From positions 7,378,001 to 7,442,000 of the forward strand of contig NZ_CP080521.1 of assembly GCF_019468565.1 (NCBI RefSeq): DNA of 64,000 nucleotides, written 5' to 3'. Below are positions 50,015-58,925 of this stretch, piece after piece. This DNA comes from Pseudonocardia sp. DSM 110487. GTDB taxonomy: Bacteria; Actinomycetota; Actinomycetes; Mycobacteriales; Pseudonocardiaceae. Position 1 is the stretch's first letter. Each line of letters opens with the position of its first letter. A program made the position numbers and the translations under genes. The notes under the pieces are model-generated. The model was not told the origin of the DNA. It ran no database searches and saw only the letters and a list, made by a program, of their open reading frames with translations.

Positions 50015-50047
50015 CGTGTGGTTAGTGCGCAACTCCCCCTCGGACAC
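50015..50047 (+). repeat. Mobile-boundary repeat, copy D (one C shorter)
   Basis: CGTGTGGTTAGTGCGCAACT followed by CCCCCTCGGACAC; it has one C fewer than copies B, C and E. It sits directly at the 3' end of the serine recombinase remnant at 50.05-50.8 kb, as copy B does at 21.4 kb. Confidence 0.85.
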
Positions 50048-50052
50048 GTCCG

Positions 50053-50790
50053 TTAACCACACGCGGCGCGAGCAGGACCTCGACTGCTCGCCCGTGTGGT
50101 TCGTAGCGGAGTCCCAGACCGCGGCTCGCGGTACAGCCGTTCAAGGCTGCCGGCATCCGCGTCCTTCATCGCCGCGCCGACATCGCCGAGTGAGTCGATC
50201 ATCGCGTAGACCTCGGCGTCGGTGATCAGACTCGGCGCAGGTGCGCCATCCACCTCGGCCCGCGCGGCCGCGCGCTGGGCTTGAGCCTCGTTGATCGGGT
50301 CGACAAGAGCACTCGGGTCGATCCCCGCAGCGATCGCGTCCTGGAACCGCCTTGACGGCTCTCCGCATCGGCGAGCCGCTTCCTCGCCGTGTTGTGCGTG
50401 CTCGGATTCGCGTCGCCGCCCTGAGACGCGACCAGGGCGGCCACAGTTCGCTTGACGTTGCCCTTCGAGAAGATGGACCCGATCCACGCGTTCAGCGGCA
50501 CTACGATGTCGAACTCCCGCAGGTTGACCGTCCTGGGATGGCTGGCGAGAGCAGCGGAGCCGGGGCGAGCGTTCGAGCCAGACAGGGGCCGGCTCCGTCA
50601 GCGGCCGGACCGTACGATCCCCGCCCGGCCACGCGGCAGTAGGTCTCGCGCTTGCGAATCACCGCGCCTGCATCCGCCGGCCACACAGCGCGCATCGCAC
50701 GAGACCGCGGAGGAGGTACGGAGGGTGCCGGTGGTCCGAGTCCACTCCAGCTTCCCGAGATTCCGGATACCGCCCCGCCCTACCCACTGC
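50053..50790 (-). pseudogene. Large serine recombinase remnant, C-terminal part, heavily decayed
   Basis: Fragments FQDAIAAGIDPSALVDPINE, AQAQRAAARAEVDGAPAP and VYAMIDSLGDVGAAM match the coiled-coil and tail of the recombinase at 21.3 kb almost word for word. LNAWIGSIF with VKRTVAALVASQGGDAN, and a corrupted zinc-ribbon block with YCRVAGRG, lie upstream in other frames. Several frame changes are present and the catalytic N-terminus is absent. It and the 21.3 kb copy derive from the same type of element. Confidence 0.7.
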
Positions 50791-50841
50791 TAACGGCCCC
50801 TCCTGGAGACCGAGGGCGTCTCCGAACGCCGCGCCCCTGGC

Positions 50842-51399
50842 TCATTCGGATCTGTACCGGAGAAGCACCATGCCGCATCGAAACCCACGCGCTTCTATCA
50901 GCCGCATGGCAGGTATCGCCGTGCCATCTGAGAAAAGGCGCCGGCCGTGCCCGGCGACGGCGGGGTGGATGAACAGCCGATATTCATCGACAAGGCCGGC
51001 CGCGATCAAGGCGTGGACGAGGGTGATGCTGCCAGTGGTCACGATGTCCTTACCGGGTGCGCGCTTCAATGCCTGGACCTCGTCGAGCGCGTCGCCGGTC
51101 AACACCGTGGTGTTCTGCCACCGCGTGTCGCCCATCGATCCGGAGATCACATACTTGTGTACCTCATCGAGATACACCCTGGTGCCGGTCGTGTCGTCGG
51201 TTTGCCGCGGCCAGAACTCTCGCATGTCCTCAAATGTCCTGCGCCCGACGAGGAGGGCGTCGGCGGCCTCCCGCTGTTCCTTGATCGCCGCCTCGACGTC
51301 AGACAGATCGTAATCGCTTGAGCCGCGCGGGGAGAACCACTCTCCGGTCTCGATGACTCCGTCCAAGGTGATGCCTTCGTTGACGATCAGTTCTCTCAT
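50842..51399 (-). CDS. RibD C-terminal/dihydrofolate-reductase-like protein
   Basis: A 185-residue DHFR-fold protein of the RibD_C family, widespread in actinobacteria: start MRELIVNEGITLDGVIE, then AADALLVGRRTFEDMREFWP, YVISGSMGDTRWQNTTVLTG, KDIVTTGSITLVHALIAAGL and VDEYRLFIHPAVAGHGRRLF. Members are probable NADPH-dependent reductases of unknown substrate. ATG 51399 is preferred over ATG 51411 because GGAGCAGGG lies just before it. Stand-alone gene, convergent with nothing close. Confidence 0.85.
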   Translation of the reverse strand: MRELIVNEGITLDGVIETGEWFSPRGSSDYDLSDVEAAIKEQREAADALLVGRRTFEDMREFWPRQTDDTTGTRVYLDEVHKYVISGSMGDTRWQNTTVLTGDALDEVQALKRAPGKDIVTTGSITLVHALIAAGLVDEYRLFIHPAVAGHGRRLFSDGTAIPAMRLIEARGFRCGMVLLRYRSE

Positions 51400-51537
51400 G
51401 CCCTGCTCCATTTCGTTGCGCCAGGCGCGTTCGCCCTGGCCGGTCGATCTATTTCGTCGCAGTACCGTCTCGGACTTGTCGGCCGGCGTCGCTCGGGAGA
51501 GTGGGGCGGTTCGCCACGGCCATCTCCCGCTCCCCGC

Positions 51538-52299
51538 TCACGCCGAGAAGTTGGGGTTCGCGCTGCGGGCGTACCGAGCGCGGCCCGCAGGTTCCTCCCA
51601 GTCCTCCTGCCGGCCGAGAGCGGTCAGATCGAGGAAGTAGTACGCGCCGCCGACCGTCTCGGTGCCGCGGGCGTAGAGGGAGTAGGTGTGGAAGACGTCG
51701 TCGTCGACGCGGAGGAAGCAGCTCAGGCCGTTCAACTCGAACGGCTGCGGACCCTGCAGGTACGACGCGGTGTTCGCTTGCTCGTGCTCGGCTCTGGTGC
51801 GGAAGTTGTACTCGGCCGGAGTGACCGACTCGTCGATCGTGACGTGGAAGTCGTAATTGAAGTCGCTGCCGAACGACGAGTACCAGGGGACGGTCCATCC
51901 CTTCTTGGCCCGATAGGCCTCGATCTTCCGGTAAGGCGCGCGCGAGACGTACGCGAACGACGTGCTGCGGGCCAGCAGGTGGCTGAGGTGGCCGGCGGAG
52001 AACTCGTCGGCGCCTGCCGAGCGGCTCGGGCACCCTTCGTCCCATTCGGGGTCGAACATGAAGTGGCCGACGATCAGCTGGGCGTGCCCGTCGAACAGGT
52101 CGAGCAGGCGGGCAGGCCCGGTGGGGCCCTCGAAGATGTAGTCGTTGGCGATCCTCACCATGGGAAGCCGCCGACGCTCGGCGTTGAGCTCGTCACGAGC
52201 TCTGGTCAGGGCCTTCTCCTTGATCAGAAGGGCCTTGCGGGCAGCGCGCCATTGCTCGCGGGACACGACCGGCGGAAGTGCTGCTGCTGTATCCGTCAC
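51538..52299 (-). CDS. DUF899 family (thioredoxin-like) protein
   Basis: A 253-residue protein of the DUF899/AhpC-TSA-like family: PPVVSREQWRAARKALLIKE, KALTRARDELNAERRRLPMV, the thioredoxin-fold strand LLDLFDGHAQLIVGHFMFDP followed by DEGCPSRSAGADEF (single cysteine), and STSFAYVSRAPYRKIEAYRA with GWTVPWYSSFGSDFNYDF. Function unknown; probably redox-related. GTG 52299 is chosen since homology begins at once (TDTAAALPP). It is 131 bases downstream of the LuxR gene. Confidence 0.87.
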   Translation of the reverse strand: MTDTAAALPPVVSREQWRAARKALLIKEKALTRARDELNAERRRLPMVRIANDYIFEGPTGPARLLDLFDGHAQLIVGHFMFDPEWDEGCPSRSAGADEFSAGHLSHLLARSTSFAYVSRAPYRKIEAYRAKKGWTVPWYSSFGSDFNYDFHVTIDESVTPAEYNFRTRAEHEQANTASYLQGPQPFELNGLSCFLRVDDDVFHTYSLYARGTETVGGAYYFLDLTALGRQEDWEEPAGRARYARSANPNFSA

Positions 52300-52430
52300 G
52301 ATCCAACGGTAGGAAGCTGCGGCAGTTCCCCACATCGGTCAGCCGGCCCTGTCGCCATCGCTACAGGTCAGAGGCTCGCATCAGCCCGGCTCGCACGGGT
52401 GTCAGCACGGGAACGGCGGATACACCCCGG

Positions 52431-55172
52431 TCATGTGACCGATCCCAGATCCAGGTAGGCCAGCTCCATCCGCCGGGTAACGCCGAGTTTGGGGAAGACC
52501 CGGTACAGATGGTGCCCGACCGTGCGCGGGCTCAGGAACAGCTGTGCGCCGATCTCCTTGTTGCTCAGCCCTGCCGCGGCCAGCCGCACGACCTGCAGTT
52601 CCTGCGGGGTGAGTCGCGCCGACCCGCCGGTGTCGGAGCTGCGGGGAGCGGGCCGTGCACCCAACACCTCCAGCTCGGCGGCCGCGCGTTCGGCCCACCG
52701 GCGGGCACCGAGCCGATCGAACAGCTCCATCGCCGCGGACAGCTGGGCACCGGCGTCCGAGCGGCGGCGTTGCCGGCGCAGCCATTCCCCGTAGACCAGG
52801 TGCGTCCGCGCCATGTCATAGGGTCGGCTCGCTGTCTCATGGGCGCGCAGCGCCGCGGCGTAGCCGGTGTCCGCGTCGGATCCCTGATCCAGCAACGCCT
52901 GGCAGCGCAGCGCCAACGCACCCGTCGACAGGTGCCCGGAGTGTCGAGCCCATTCCTGGAAGACCGACGACATGGTCCGGGCGCGATCGATGTGGCCGCT
53001 GCGCACGGCAGCCTCGACGAAGTCCGGCGCGGCCCGGATCTCGTAGCCGTACCCGATGCGATCGCGGTAGATGCTGTCGAGGTGTTCCAGGGCGGCATCG
53101 GCCCGGCCGGCGGCGAGTTCGAGCAGGCCCAGCGCCCAGCGCGCGCACGCGGTTGCCGCGACGTGCCGGGCGGCCTGCGCATTCACCTCGGCCGCCAGCG
53201 ACCGGCAGCGCTCCTCATCGCCCGACACCGCGTCGAGCCATGCCGAGATGGCAGTCATCGCGGTGACCTGGTTGCGCTGGCCGACCTCGACTGCAAGCGC
53301 GGTCCCCTCGGTGGCGGCGGCTGCTGCGTCCAGGAATCGGCCGCGCAGGCACTGGGCGAGTGCCAGTGGCTCCAGCGCGTACGGCAGCCACCCCACCATC
53401 CCACCGGCTCGGAGCGTGACCACCAGCGTCTCCAACATCGCCGCTGCGGCGTCGTCATCGCCCACCAACAGGCTGATGAACCCGGTGATCGTGTGGACGG
53501 TCAAGCTGTCGACCGAACCGGCCTGGACGGCGGCCACGAGCCCCCGCATGGGTTCCATGGCGGCGGCGGGTGCGCCGTCGAGGAGGTCGAGGAACCCGAG
53601 CATGCCGGCCACGGCGGGACGCAGCGGCGAGGTCGGAGGCAGGGTGACAGCTTCCAGCGGACCCCGGCCCGTGGTGGCAAGGACCGAGTCGCCGCCGACC
53701 CATGCGATCCACACCGCCTCGGTGAGCATGATCGCGGCCTGCTCGGGGCTGCACGAGACGATCCGGCGGGCGCCGTTCAGCGCGACCTTGCCACCGGCGG
53801 CCGGTGAGACCCGTTCGACGTCGATCTGGGCCTGGATGTAGGTTGCCTCGGCGATCACCGAGGCGTCGTCGGTGGACGCGGCCGCCCGGGACGCGAGATC
53901 GGTTGCCCATGCGGTACGACCCGCGTCGTACGCCGCCCTGGCGGCCTTGGCCAGCCGAGTCGATCGCCGGGCCGGGTGGATGCTGAGCTCGGCCGACCGT
54001 TCGTATGCGGTAGCCATCGCGGTCGATCCGCCCCGGCTACCCGCGCGCTGCGCCGCCCGCTCGAGTTCGCCGGCAACCTCCTCGTCGGGTTCCGACGTTG
54101 CCGCCGCCAGGTGCCATGCCCGCCGGTCGGCGTTCGATCCGTCCAGCAACACTTCGGCCAGCGCTCGATGGGCGGAGACCCGATCGACGGACGTCGCAGC
54201 TCGGTAGGCGGCCGCACGTACCAGTGGATGCCGGAACGACATGCCGTCGCCGGTCACGATGACGAGCCCGCTGCGCACCGCGGGGTCGAGATCCGCCGCG
54301 GACAGCCCCAGCGCCTTGCCGGCGTCCATGATCACATTGACGCTGGTTGTGTCGTCTGCGGCCGCGACGACGAGCGCCAACTGCGTGGCCGCCGGCAGGT
54401 CGGCGATCTGTCGACGGAAGGCGTCCTGGACCCGACCGACCGCGGGGAGCGGGCCGACGTGGAACTCGTGCAGTACCCGCCCGCTGTGCTGCTCCGCAGC
54501 GAGCGCGGCAGCAAGCTCGATGAGGGCCAGCGGGTTTCCATCGGCCTCGCGCAGCACCCTGGCTCGTACCGGATCGGCGAGGCCCGGCGCGTACTCGGCC
54601 AGCAACGCCGCCGCTGTAGACGGGTCGAGCCCGCGGACACGCACCGCCTCGACGCCGGGAGCAGGCAGGACCGCCTCATCGCCGCGAACAGCGAAGATCA
54701 TGGCGATCGGCTCGGCAGTCAGCCGCCGGGCGGCGAACAGCAACGCTGCCGACGACGCGTCGTCGAGCCATTGCGCGTCGTCGAGCAGGCACAGCAGCGG
54801 CCGGTCGTCAGCGATGTCGGAGAGCAGTGTCAGGGTGGCCACCCCGATCAGGAACCGGTCGCGGACAACCGTCTCCGCGATGCCGAACGCGCCGCGAAGC
54901 ACATCGGCCTGCCGGCCGGGCAGCGCATCGAGCCGGTCGAGGAACGGATGCAACAGCATGTGGAGCCCGGCGAACGGCAGCTCGGCCTCGAACTCGATGC
55001 CGATCCCACGCAGCACCCGCATGCCGCCCGCCATTTCGGACGCACGGTCGAGCAGGATGGTCTTCCCGATCCCAGCGTCACCCCGCAGCACCAGAGCGCC
55101 GCCCTGCGCCCGACGCGCATCAGCCAAAAGCTGCCCGATCCTCGCCAGCTCGTCGACGCGACCGTGCAGCAC
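52431..55172 (-). CDS. Large ATP-binding LuxR-family (LAL-type) transcriptional regulator
   Basis: A 913-residue regulator. The N-terminal AAA-type ATPase has Walker A LRGDAGIGKTILLD at about residues 23-37 and Walker B LLCLLDDAQWLD. A long middle of TPR-like helical repeats follows. The C-terminal LuxR helix-turn-helix is LTPQELQVVRLAAAGLSNKE with LFLSPRTVGHHLYRVFPKLG. LAL regulators respond to sugars, drugs or pathway signals and often control secondary metabolism. GTG 55172 is the start; the ribosome site is weak. No adjacent target is obvious, although the DUF899 and RibD-type genes lie downstream on the same strand. Confidence 0.9.
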   Translation of the reverse strand: MLHGRVDELARIGQLLADARRAQGGALVLRGDAGIGKTILLDRASEMAGGMRVLRGIGIEFEAELPFAGLHMLLHPFLDRLDALPGRQADVLRGAFGIAETVVRDRFLIGVATLTLLSDIADDRPLLCLLDDAQWLDDASSAALLFAARRLTAEPIAMIFAVRGDEAVLPAPGVEAVRVRGLDPSTAAALLAEYAPGLADPVRARVLREADGNPLALIELAAALAAEQHSGRVLHEFHVGPLPAVGRVQDAFRRQIADLPAATQLALVVAAADDTTSVNVIMDAGKALGLSAADLDPAVRSGLVIVTGDGMSFRHPLVRAAAYRAATSVDRVSAHRALAEVLLDGSNADRRAWHLAAATSEPDEEVAGELERAAQRAGSRGGSTAMATAYERSAELSIHPARRSTRLAKAARAAYDAGRTAWATDLASRAAASTDDASVIAEATYIQAQIDVERVSPAAGGKVALNGARRIVSCSPEQAAIMLTEAVWIAWVGGDSVLATTGRGPLEAVTLPPTSPLRPAVAGMLGFLDLLDGAPAAAMEPMRGLVAAVQAGSVDSLTVHTITGFISLLVGDDDAAAAMLETLVVTLRAGGMVGWLPYALEPLALAQCLRGRFLDAAAAATEGTALAVEVGQRNQVTAMTAISAWLDAVSGDEERCRSLAAEVNAQAARHVAATACARWALGLLELAAGRADAALEHLDSIYRDRIGYGYEIRAAPDFVEAAVRSGHIDRARTMSSVFQEWARHSGHLSTGALALRCQALLDQGSDADTGYAAALRAHETASRPYDMARTHLVYGEWLRRQRRRSDAGAQLSAAMELFDRLGARRWAERAAAELEVLGARPAPRSSDTGGSARLTPQELQVVRLAAAGLSNKEIGAQLFLSPRTVGHHLYRVFPKLGVTRRMELAYLDLGSVT

Positions 55173-55314
55173 GGACCCGACGATAGGCCGTGCACCGGGA
55201 CGACACGGGAGCAGATACCCGTGTTTGTGCGCCCGCTCAAGCCGCCGCCCATGCGGTCGAAAGAACCCCGTAGCGGCAGGCAGAACAGACGATCATGCTG
55301 ACGTAAGCGCGAGG

Positions 55315-55446
55315 CGTGTGGTTAGTGCGCAACTCCCCCCTCGGACACAAGATCATTCCCTGACCAGCGGGTTTCATGCCGGTCAATCGGCTCCTGCTGC
55401 GGATGCCCTGGTCAGGGACGTGGGGGTTCACGTACCGCTGGGACAC
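55315..55446 (+). repeat. Mobile-boundary repeat, copy E, with inverted repeat and second tRNA-like end
   Basis: The 34-bp core at 55315-55348 is identical to copy C, followed by TGACCAG and CTGGTCA and then GTGGGGGTTCACGTACCGCT with GGGACAC to 55446. It lies at the 3' end of the third vsr remnant. Orientation is the same as the other copies. Confidence 0.85.
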
Positions 55447-55448
55447 GC

Positions 55449-55690
55449 CCTTCCGGACGCATACGAGTCCGGCGCAGCTGCTTCTCGGCAGTTCGGTCGC
55501 GCACGAGTTGTTCTATCGCCTGGGCGGCTTCGATCGGATCTTCGTGCTCCCAGATCCTGACGGCGAGCCAGCCCGCCGCGGCGAGCTGCGTGTCGGTGTC
55601 GCGATCGCGGCGAGCGATGCCACGGAACTTCAGACGCCACCAGCTGGTGTTGGTCTTGGGTAGGTGGCTGTGCTCGGGGCAGCTCCACCT
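55449..55690 (-). pseudogene. vsr: vsr-like endonuclease, C-terminal half, cut by an IS5 remnant
   Basis: Reads SCPEHSHLPKTNTSWWRLKF, GIARRDRDTDTQLAAAGWLA and VRIWEHEDPIEAAQAIEQLV, ending in the boundary repeat. It is very similar to the vsr at 39 kb. The N-terminal half is replaced at about 55684 by transposase coding sequence in the opposite direction, so the break falls inside the GCFWHSCP active-site motif. Confidence 0.75.
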
Positions 55691-56130
55691 CGCTGTCGAC
55701 GGCCACGGCCGACCGCTGTCAGTGGTGTTGACCGGCGGAAACGTCAACGACACCATGATGTTCGCCCAGGTCCTGGCCGGCGTCACCTTCCGCCGCCCCG
55801 GTCCTGGCCGCCCGGCGACCCGTCCGGTTCGGGTACTGGCCGACAAGGGCTACTCCAGCCGCGCCTACCTACGCCGCCGCAAGATCGAAGCAACCCTCCC
55901 CGAACGACGCGACCAGCAAGCCAACCGGGTCCGCCGCGGCTCAGCAGGCGGTCGACCTCCCGTCTTCGACCGGGTCGCCTACAAGCGGCGCAACGTCGTC
56001 GAGCGCTGCTTCAACCGGTTCAAGCAGTACCGGGCAATCGCCACCCGCTACGACAAGACCGCCCTGTCCTACCAGGCCATGATCGACCTAGCGACCCTCA
56101 AGATGTGGCCTCGAGGACGCTCTCTAGTGG
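55681..56130 (+). mobile_element. IS5-family transposase C-terminal remnant
   Basis: About 145 residues of a DDE transposase: LAVDGHGRPLSVVLTGGNVN, VRVLADKGYSSRAYLRRRKI (second catalytic aspartate region) and RRNVVERCFNRFKQYRAIAT with RYDKTALSYQAM. The N-terminus is missing at the vsr junction (about 55684). It ends near a CTCTAGTGGTTCCG sequence that may be its right end, but no left terminal repeat was found to pair with it. It belongs to a different subgroup from the IS5 scrap at 6.9 kb. Confidence 0.7.
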
Positions 56131-56454
56131 TTCCGGTCGTTAGTTCGTCGGGGTCTGAGGTCGTTCCAGGCGGTGGGGTCGTCGAGGTAGAGGCCGCAGG
56201 CGAGGTCGAGGGCGTCTTGGCAGGTGCCGAAGGGCAACCCGTTGAGGATTTGACTCCGCGTAGTCGTCGTGGCTGGGCAGGTAGATCGCGACCTGCCAGT
56301 CGTGGGCAGGCCCGACACAACGCAGCCGGCACAGCGGCCCGGTCCCGGCCTCGGTGGTCGCCTCGACGTAGATGAACAACCCACGGTGGCGTATGTGCAG
56401 CTTGGTGATCTGGGGACAGCGCTCGCGACCGCGGGCAACCAACCGTTGCCGCAC
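56124..56454 (-). pseudogene. Hypothetical actinobacterial protein, frameshifted
   Basis: The minus strand reads KLHIRHRGLFIYVEATTEAG, then PLCRLRCVGPAHDWQVAIYL and PSHDDYAES. A frame change follows at about 56250, then ILNGLPFGTCQDALDLACGL with YLDDPTAWNDL. The pattern PLCRLRY-x-G...FAIYLASHD-x-Y...GTPEEALDCACGLYL is a small hypothetical protein common in actinomycete genomes, often near mobile DNA. The single frame change breaks it. From 56455 to 56640 nothing was recognised. Confidence 0.55.
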
Positions 56455-56640
56455 GGAAGTAGTAGACGGGATATCCGGCCGCGGTCCGATCGCCGGGCCG
56501 GGCCACCTTGTACCCCAACGAATCCCCCCGACGGCCCGTACCGGATCTCCACCAGATACCCAACCGAACGCAAAGCAGACGATGGTGATGATCGCGGTGA
56601 ATCTCGCCCATCGCGTCGGCCACCGCGTCGGCAGGTAGGC

Positions 56641-56866
56641 GAGGTCCGGGTCACTGGCCTGCAGCTGCCGTTCGTCGCGGGCACGGTCGGGATGCTCCTC
56701 AGCATCCTGGCGCTCGCCCCGGCGGCGCTCCTGCTGTCCGGAGCCGTCACATGGGCCGGTTGGACCTGGCTGTACCGACTACAGGATCGGCCATGAAGGC
56801 ATGCACACCAGCGAGCTGGCCGGCCACGCCTGAGTGAGCCCGCAGACACTGCGCTACTCGGCTAGG
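56641..56866 (+). pseudogene. Fragments: a short membrane-protein segment and a MerR helix-turn-helix start
   Basis: 56650-56796 reads VTGLQLPFVAGTVGMLLSIL and APAALLLSGAVTWAGWTWLY, two hydrophobic helices with no start codon. After its stop, 56800-56866 encodes HEGMHTSELAGHA, a stop, and VSPQTLRYSAR. The latter is the first helix-turn-helix of a MerR-family regulator (L-A-x-x-x-GVSPQTLRYYE) with one nonsense change and nothing of the rest. Both are scraps at the edge of the carotenoid-protein region. Confidence 0.45.
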
Positions 56867-57692
56867 AGGTTGCCTCGTCGCGCCTGGCGAGCACGCAGGC
56901 GAGCGCCATGAGCGCCGGGATCCCCATGCTGAACATGCCCACGATGACGGCGGTCTCCTGGATGTCGGCCACCAGAAAGGTCCGCCCGGCCACCGTCACT
57001 GCCTCCGCGGGGCCCGCCGATCCGGTCACGAAGGTGACGACGCTGGGCAGGTACACGCCGAGCCACACGACCGGCGGCAGCACCCAGGGCGGACCGATCC
57101 GCCGCGCAGGCGGCCCGAGCAGCGCGAAGAGCTGGAACGCCACCCACCCCGTCACGACCCAGCCCAGGAAGTTCGTCAGCGGCACCCCGAACAACCCGCC
57201 GGGGTCCCCGTAGCTCCACCGGCCCTCCACCGTGGCTCCACCCGGGTCGATCACCGCGTCGTAGCCCGCGAGCACCAAGGCGGCCACCGGCGGCACCACG
57301 AACCGCGCCGGCCCGATCAGGCGACCGGGTCGGTCGGCGACGATCACCAGCCGGGCGATCGACCACGCCACGTACCCCGCGACGCCGTATACGACCGGCA
57401 CCGTGGGCGGGACGCCGAGGATCTCCGGACCGGGCCCGTCGTGGGTGAAGAAGCCGAAGGGGAACCCCGTCGCGATGGCCAGCGCCTCGAACGCGAACGC
57501 CACCAGGTACGCGCAGGCGAAGAACCCCAGGGCACCGCGCCAGCCGTAGGTGAGGCCGCCGTGCGCGAGCAGGAAGAGGACCAGCCCGAGCATCCCCAGC
57601 ATCATCGGCAGGGCTGGACCCCCCACGAGCAGGGGCGCGAGCCCCCCGGCCACCACGATCCCCGCAGCGCACCAGGCTCCGGCGTCACGCAT
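56862..57692 (-). CDS. CruF-like carotenoid biosynthesis membrane protein (DUF422)
   Basis: A 276-residue integral membrane protein with about eight helices. Motifs AFEALAIATGFPFGFFTHDG, VPVVYGVAGYVAWSIARLV, LVLAGYDAVIDPGGATVEGR (catalytic aspartate-type block) and VPLTNFLGWVVTGWVAFQLF match the carotenoid 1',2'-hydratase family (CruF/bisanhydrobacterioruberin hydratase). Such proteins hydrate the ends of C40 or C50 carotenoids. It starts at ATG 57692, 27 bases after the stop of the FAD hydroxylase upstream, so it may be the last gene of that operon. No phytoene synthase or desaturase is nearby. Confidence 0.82.
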   Translation of the reverse strand: MRDAGAWCAAGIVVAGGLAPLLVGGPALPMMLGMLGLVLFLLAHGGLTYGWRGALGFFACAYLVAFAFEALAIATGFPFGFFTHDGPGPEILGVPPTVPVVYGVAGYVAWSIARLVIVADRPGRLIGPARFVVPPVAALVLAGYDAVIDPGGATVEGRWSYGDPGGLFGVPLTNFLGWVVTGWVAFQLFALLGPPARRIGPPWVLPPVVWLGVYLPSVVTFVTGSAGPAEAVTVAGRTFLVADIQETAVIVGMFSMGIPALMALACVLARRDEATS

Positions 57693-57719
57693 CGTCCCTC
57701 CTCGACGCGGACACCGTCG

Positions 57720-58925
57720 TCACCGCGATGTGCCGGACAGCGCCGAGGCCTGCGGCCCGCCCACCTCCGTCGCCAGCTGGCGGCCGCGGATCCTGCGAGC
57801 CAGACCGACGAGGACCGAGCGCAGCGCCTCGGCCCGACGGCTGGACGGGACGAACATCTGCTGCTTGAGCCGCGCGGAGCGTTGGTGCTTGGTGATGAAC
57901 GGACGCAGCCCGGCCTCCCAGGCGTCCAGGGCGCCGTCGAGGTCGTCGGGGTGCTCCTGCAGGGCCGCGCCGAGTGCGGCGCCACCGCGCAGCGAGGACG
58001 TGGCCCCCATGCCCGAGTAGAGGTTCATGCACCAGGCAGCGTCCCCCACCAGCACGACCCGCCCCGTGCTCCACCGCGGCATCCGCACCTGGTGCACCGA
58101 GTCGAACAGGTGGTCAGGGGCCTCTTCCAGGGAGTCCAGGACGTGCCGCACCACGGGGTCGTCCATCCCGGAGAAGACCGCGCGCAGCCGCTCGACCCGC
58201 GACCCGCTGAACTGCTCCTGGATGTCGCTCGTCCGGTAGGTCAGCAGTGCGGTGGGCGCTTGGTCGGCGAGCCCGAACACCCACACCGCCCGCTTGGCGC
58301 GCGCGATGATGATGCTGTCGCTCCCCTCGTAGGAGGGCACCTGCTCCTTCAGCTGGAACGCGCAGATCATCGCGTTCCACTTCGTCAGGTGGTCCTCGTG
58401 CGGACCGAACACGATCCGGCGCACGCTCGAGCGCATCCCGTCCGCGCCGACCACCAGGTCGAAGCTCTCGCGGTACCGGGCACCGGTGTCGGCGTCCTCG
58501 AGCAGGACCTGCACCCCGCCGGCGCCCTCGGTGATCTCGATCGGAGTGGTCGCGAACCGCACCTCGACGCCCGTGATGCTCTGCCACAGCGCGGCCTCGA
58601 TGTCGCCGCGCAGCACCGCCGCCGGCCCGCCGGGCTGGTCCAGGAATCCCAGAGCCGGCCTGCGCCTACCCCGACGGTCCACCGACCACGAGTTCGCGCC
58701 CGCCCTCCGTTCCGGGTTCCGGGTGTGCAGGTGGTCGGCGATCCCCAGGTCGACCGCGGCCTGCCGACCCTCCGGGAACAACCCGACGAAGTAGCCCCCG
58801 GTCCGCCGCTCCGGCGCCCGTTCGACGATCACCGGCGTCCACCCGGCCCGGCGCAGCCCGATCGCCGCGGACATCCCCGCGATCCCGAGCCCGACCACCA
58901 GCGCTCTCTTCCGCGTGGTCGTCAC
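57720..58925 (-). CDS. FAD-dependent hydroxylase, second of a tandem pair
   Basis: A 401-residue class A flavoprotein: ALVVGLGIAGMSAAIGLRRA (FAD fold, GxGxAG form), FDLVVGADGMRSSVRRIVFG, and GRVVLVGDAAWCMNLYSGMG with SLRGGAALGAAL for the second FAD contact. It is closely similar to its upstream neighbour along the whole length. Relatives include rifampicin, tetracycline and polyketide monooxygenases. The GTG start at 58925 overlaps the neighbour's stop. Part of the operon oxidoreductase-hydroxylase-hydroxylase-CruF-like; the substrate is unknown. Confidence 0.87.
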   Translation of the reverse strand: MTTTRKRALVVGLGIAGMSAAIGLRRAGWTPVIVERAPERRTGGYFVGLFPEGRQAAVDLGIADHLHTRNPERRAGANSWSVDRRGRRRPALGFLDQPGGPAAVLRGDIEAALWQSITGVEVRFATTPIEITEGAGGVQVLLEDADTGARYRESFDLVVGADGMRSSVRRIVFGPHEDHLTKWNAMICAFQLKEQVPSYEGSDSIIIARAKRAVWVFGLADQAPTALLTYRTSDIQEQFSGSRVERLRAVFSGMDDPVVRHVLDSLEEAPDHLFDSVHQVRMPRWSTGRVVLVGDAAWCMNLYSGMGATSSLRGGAALGAALQEHPDDLDGALDAWEAGLRPFITKHQRSARLKQQMFVPSSRRAEALRSVLVGLARRIRGRQLATEVGGPQASALSGTSR

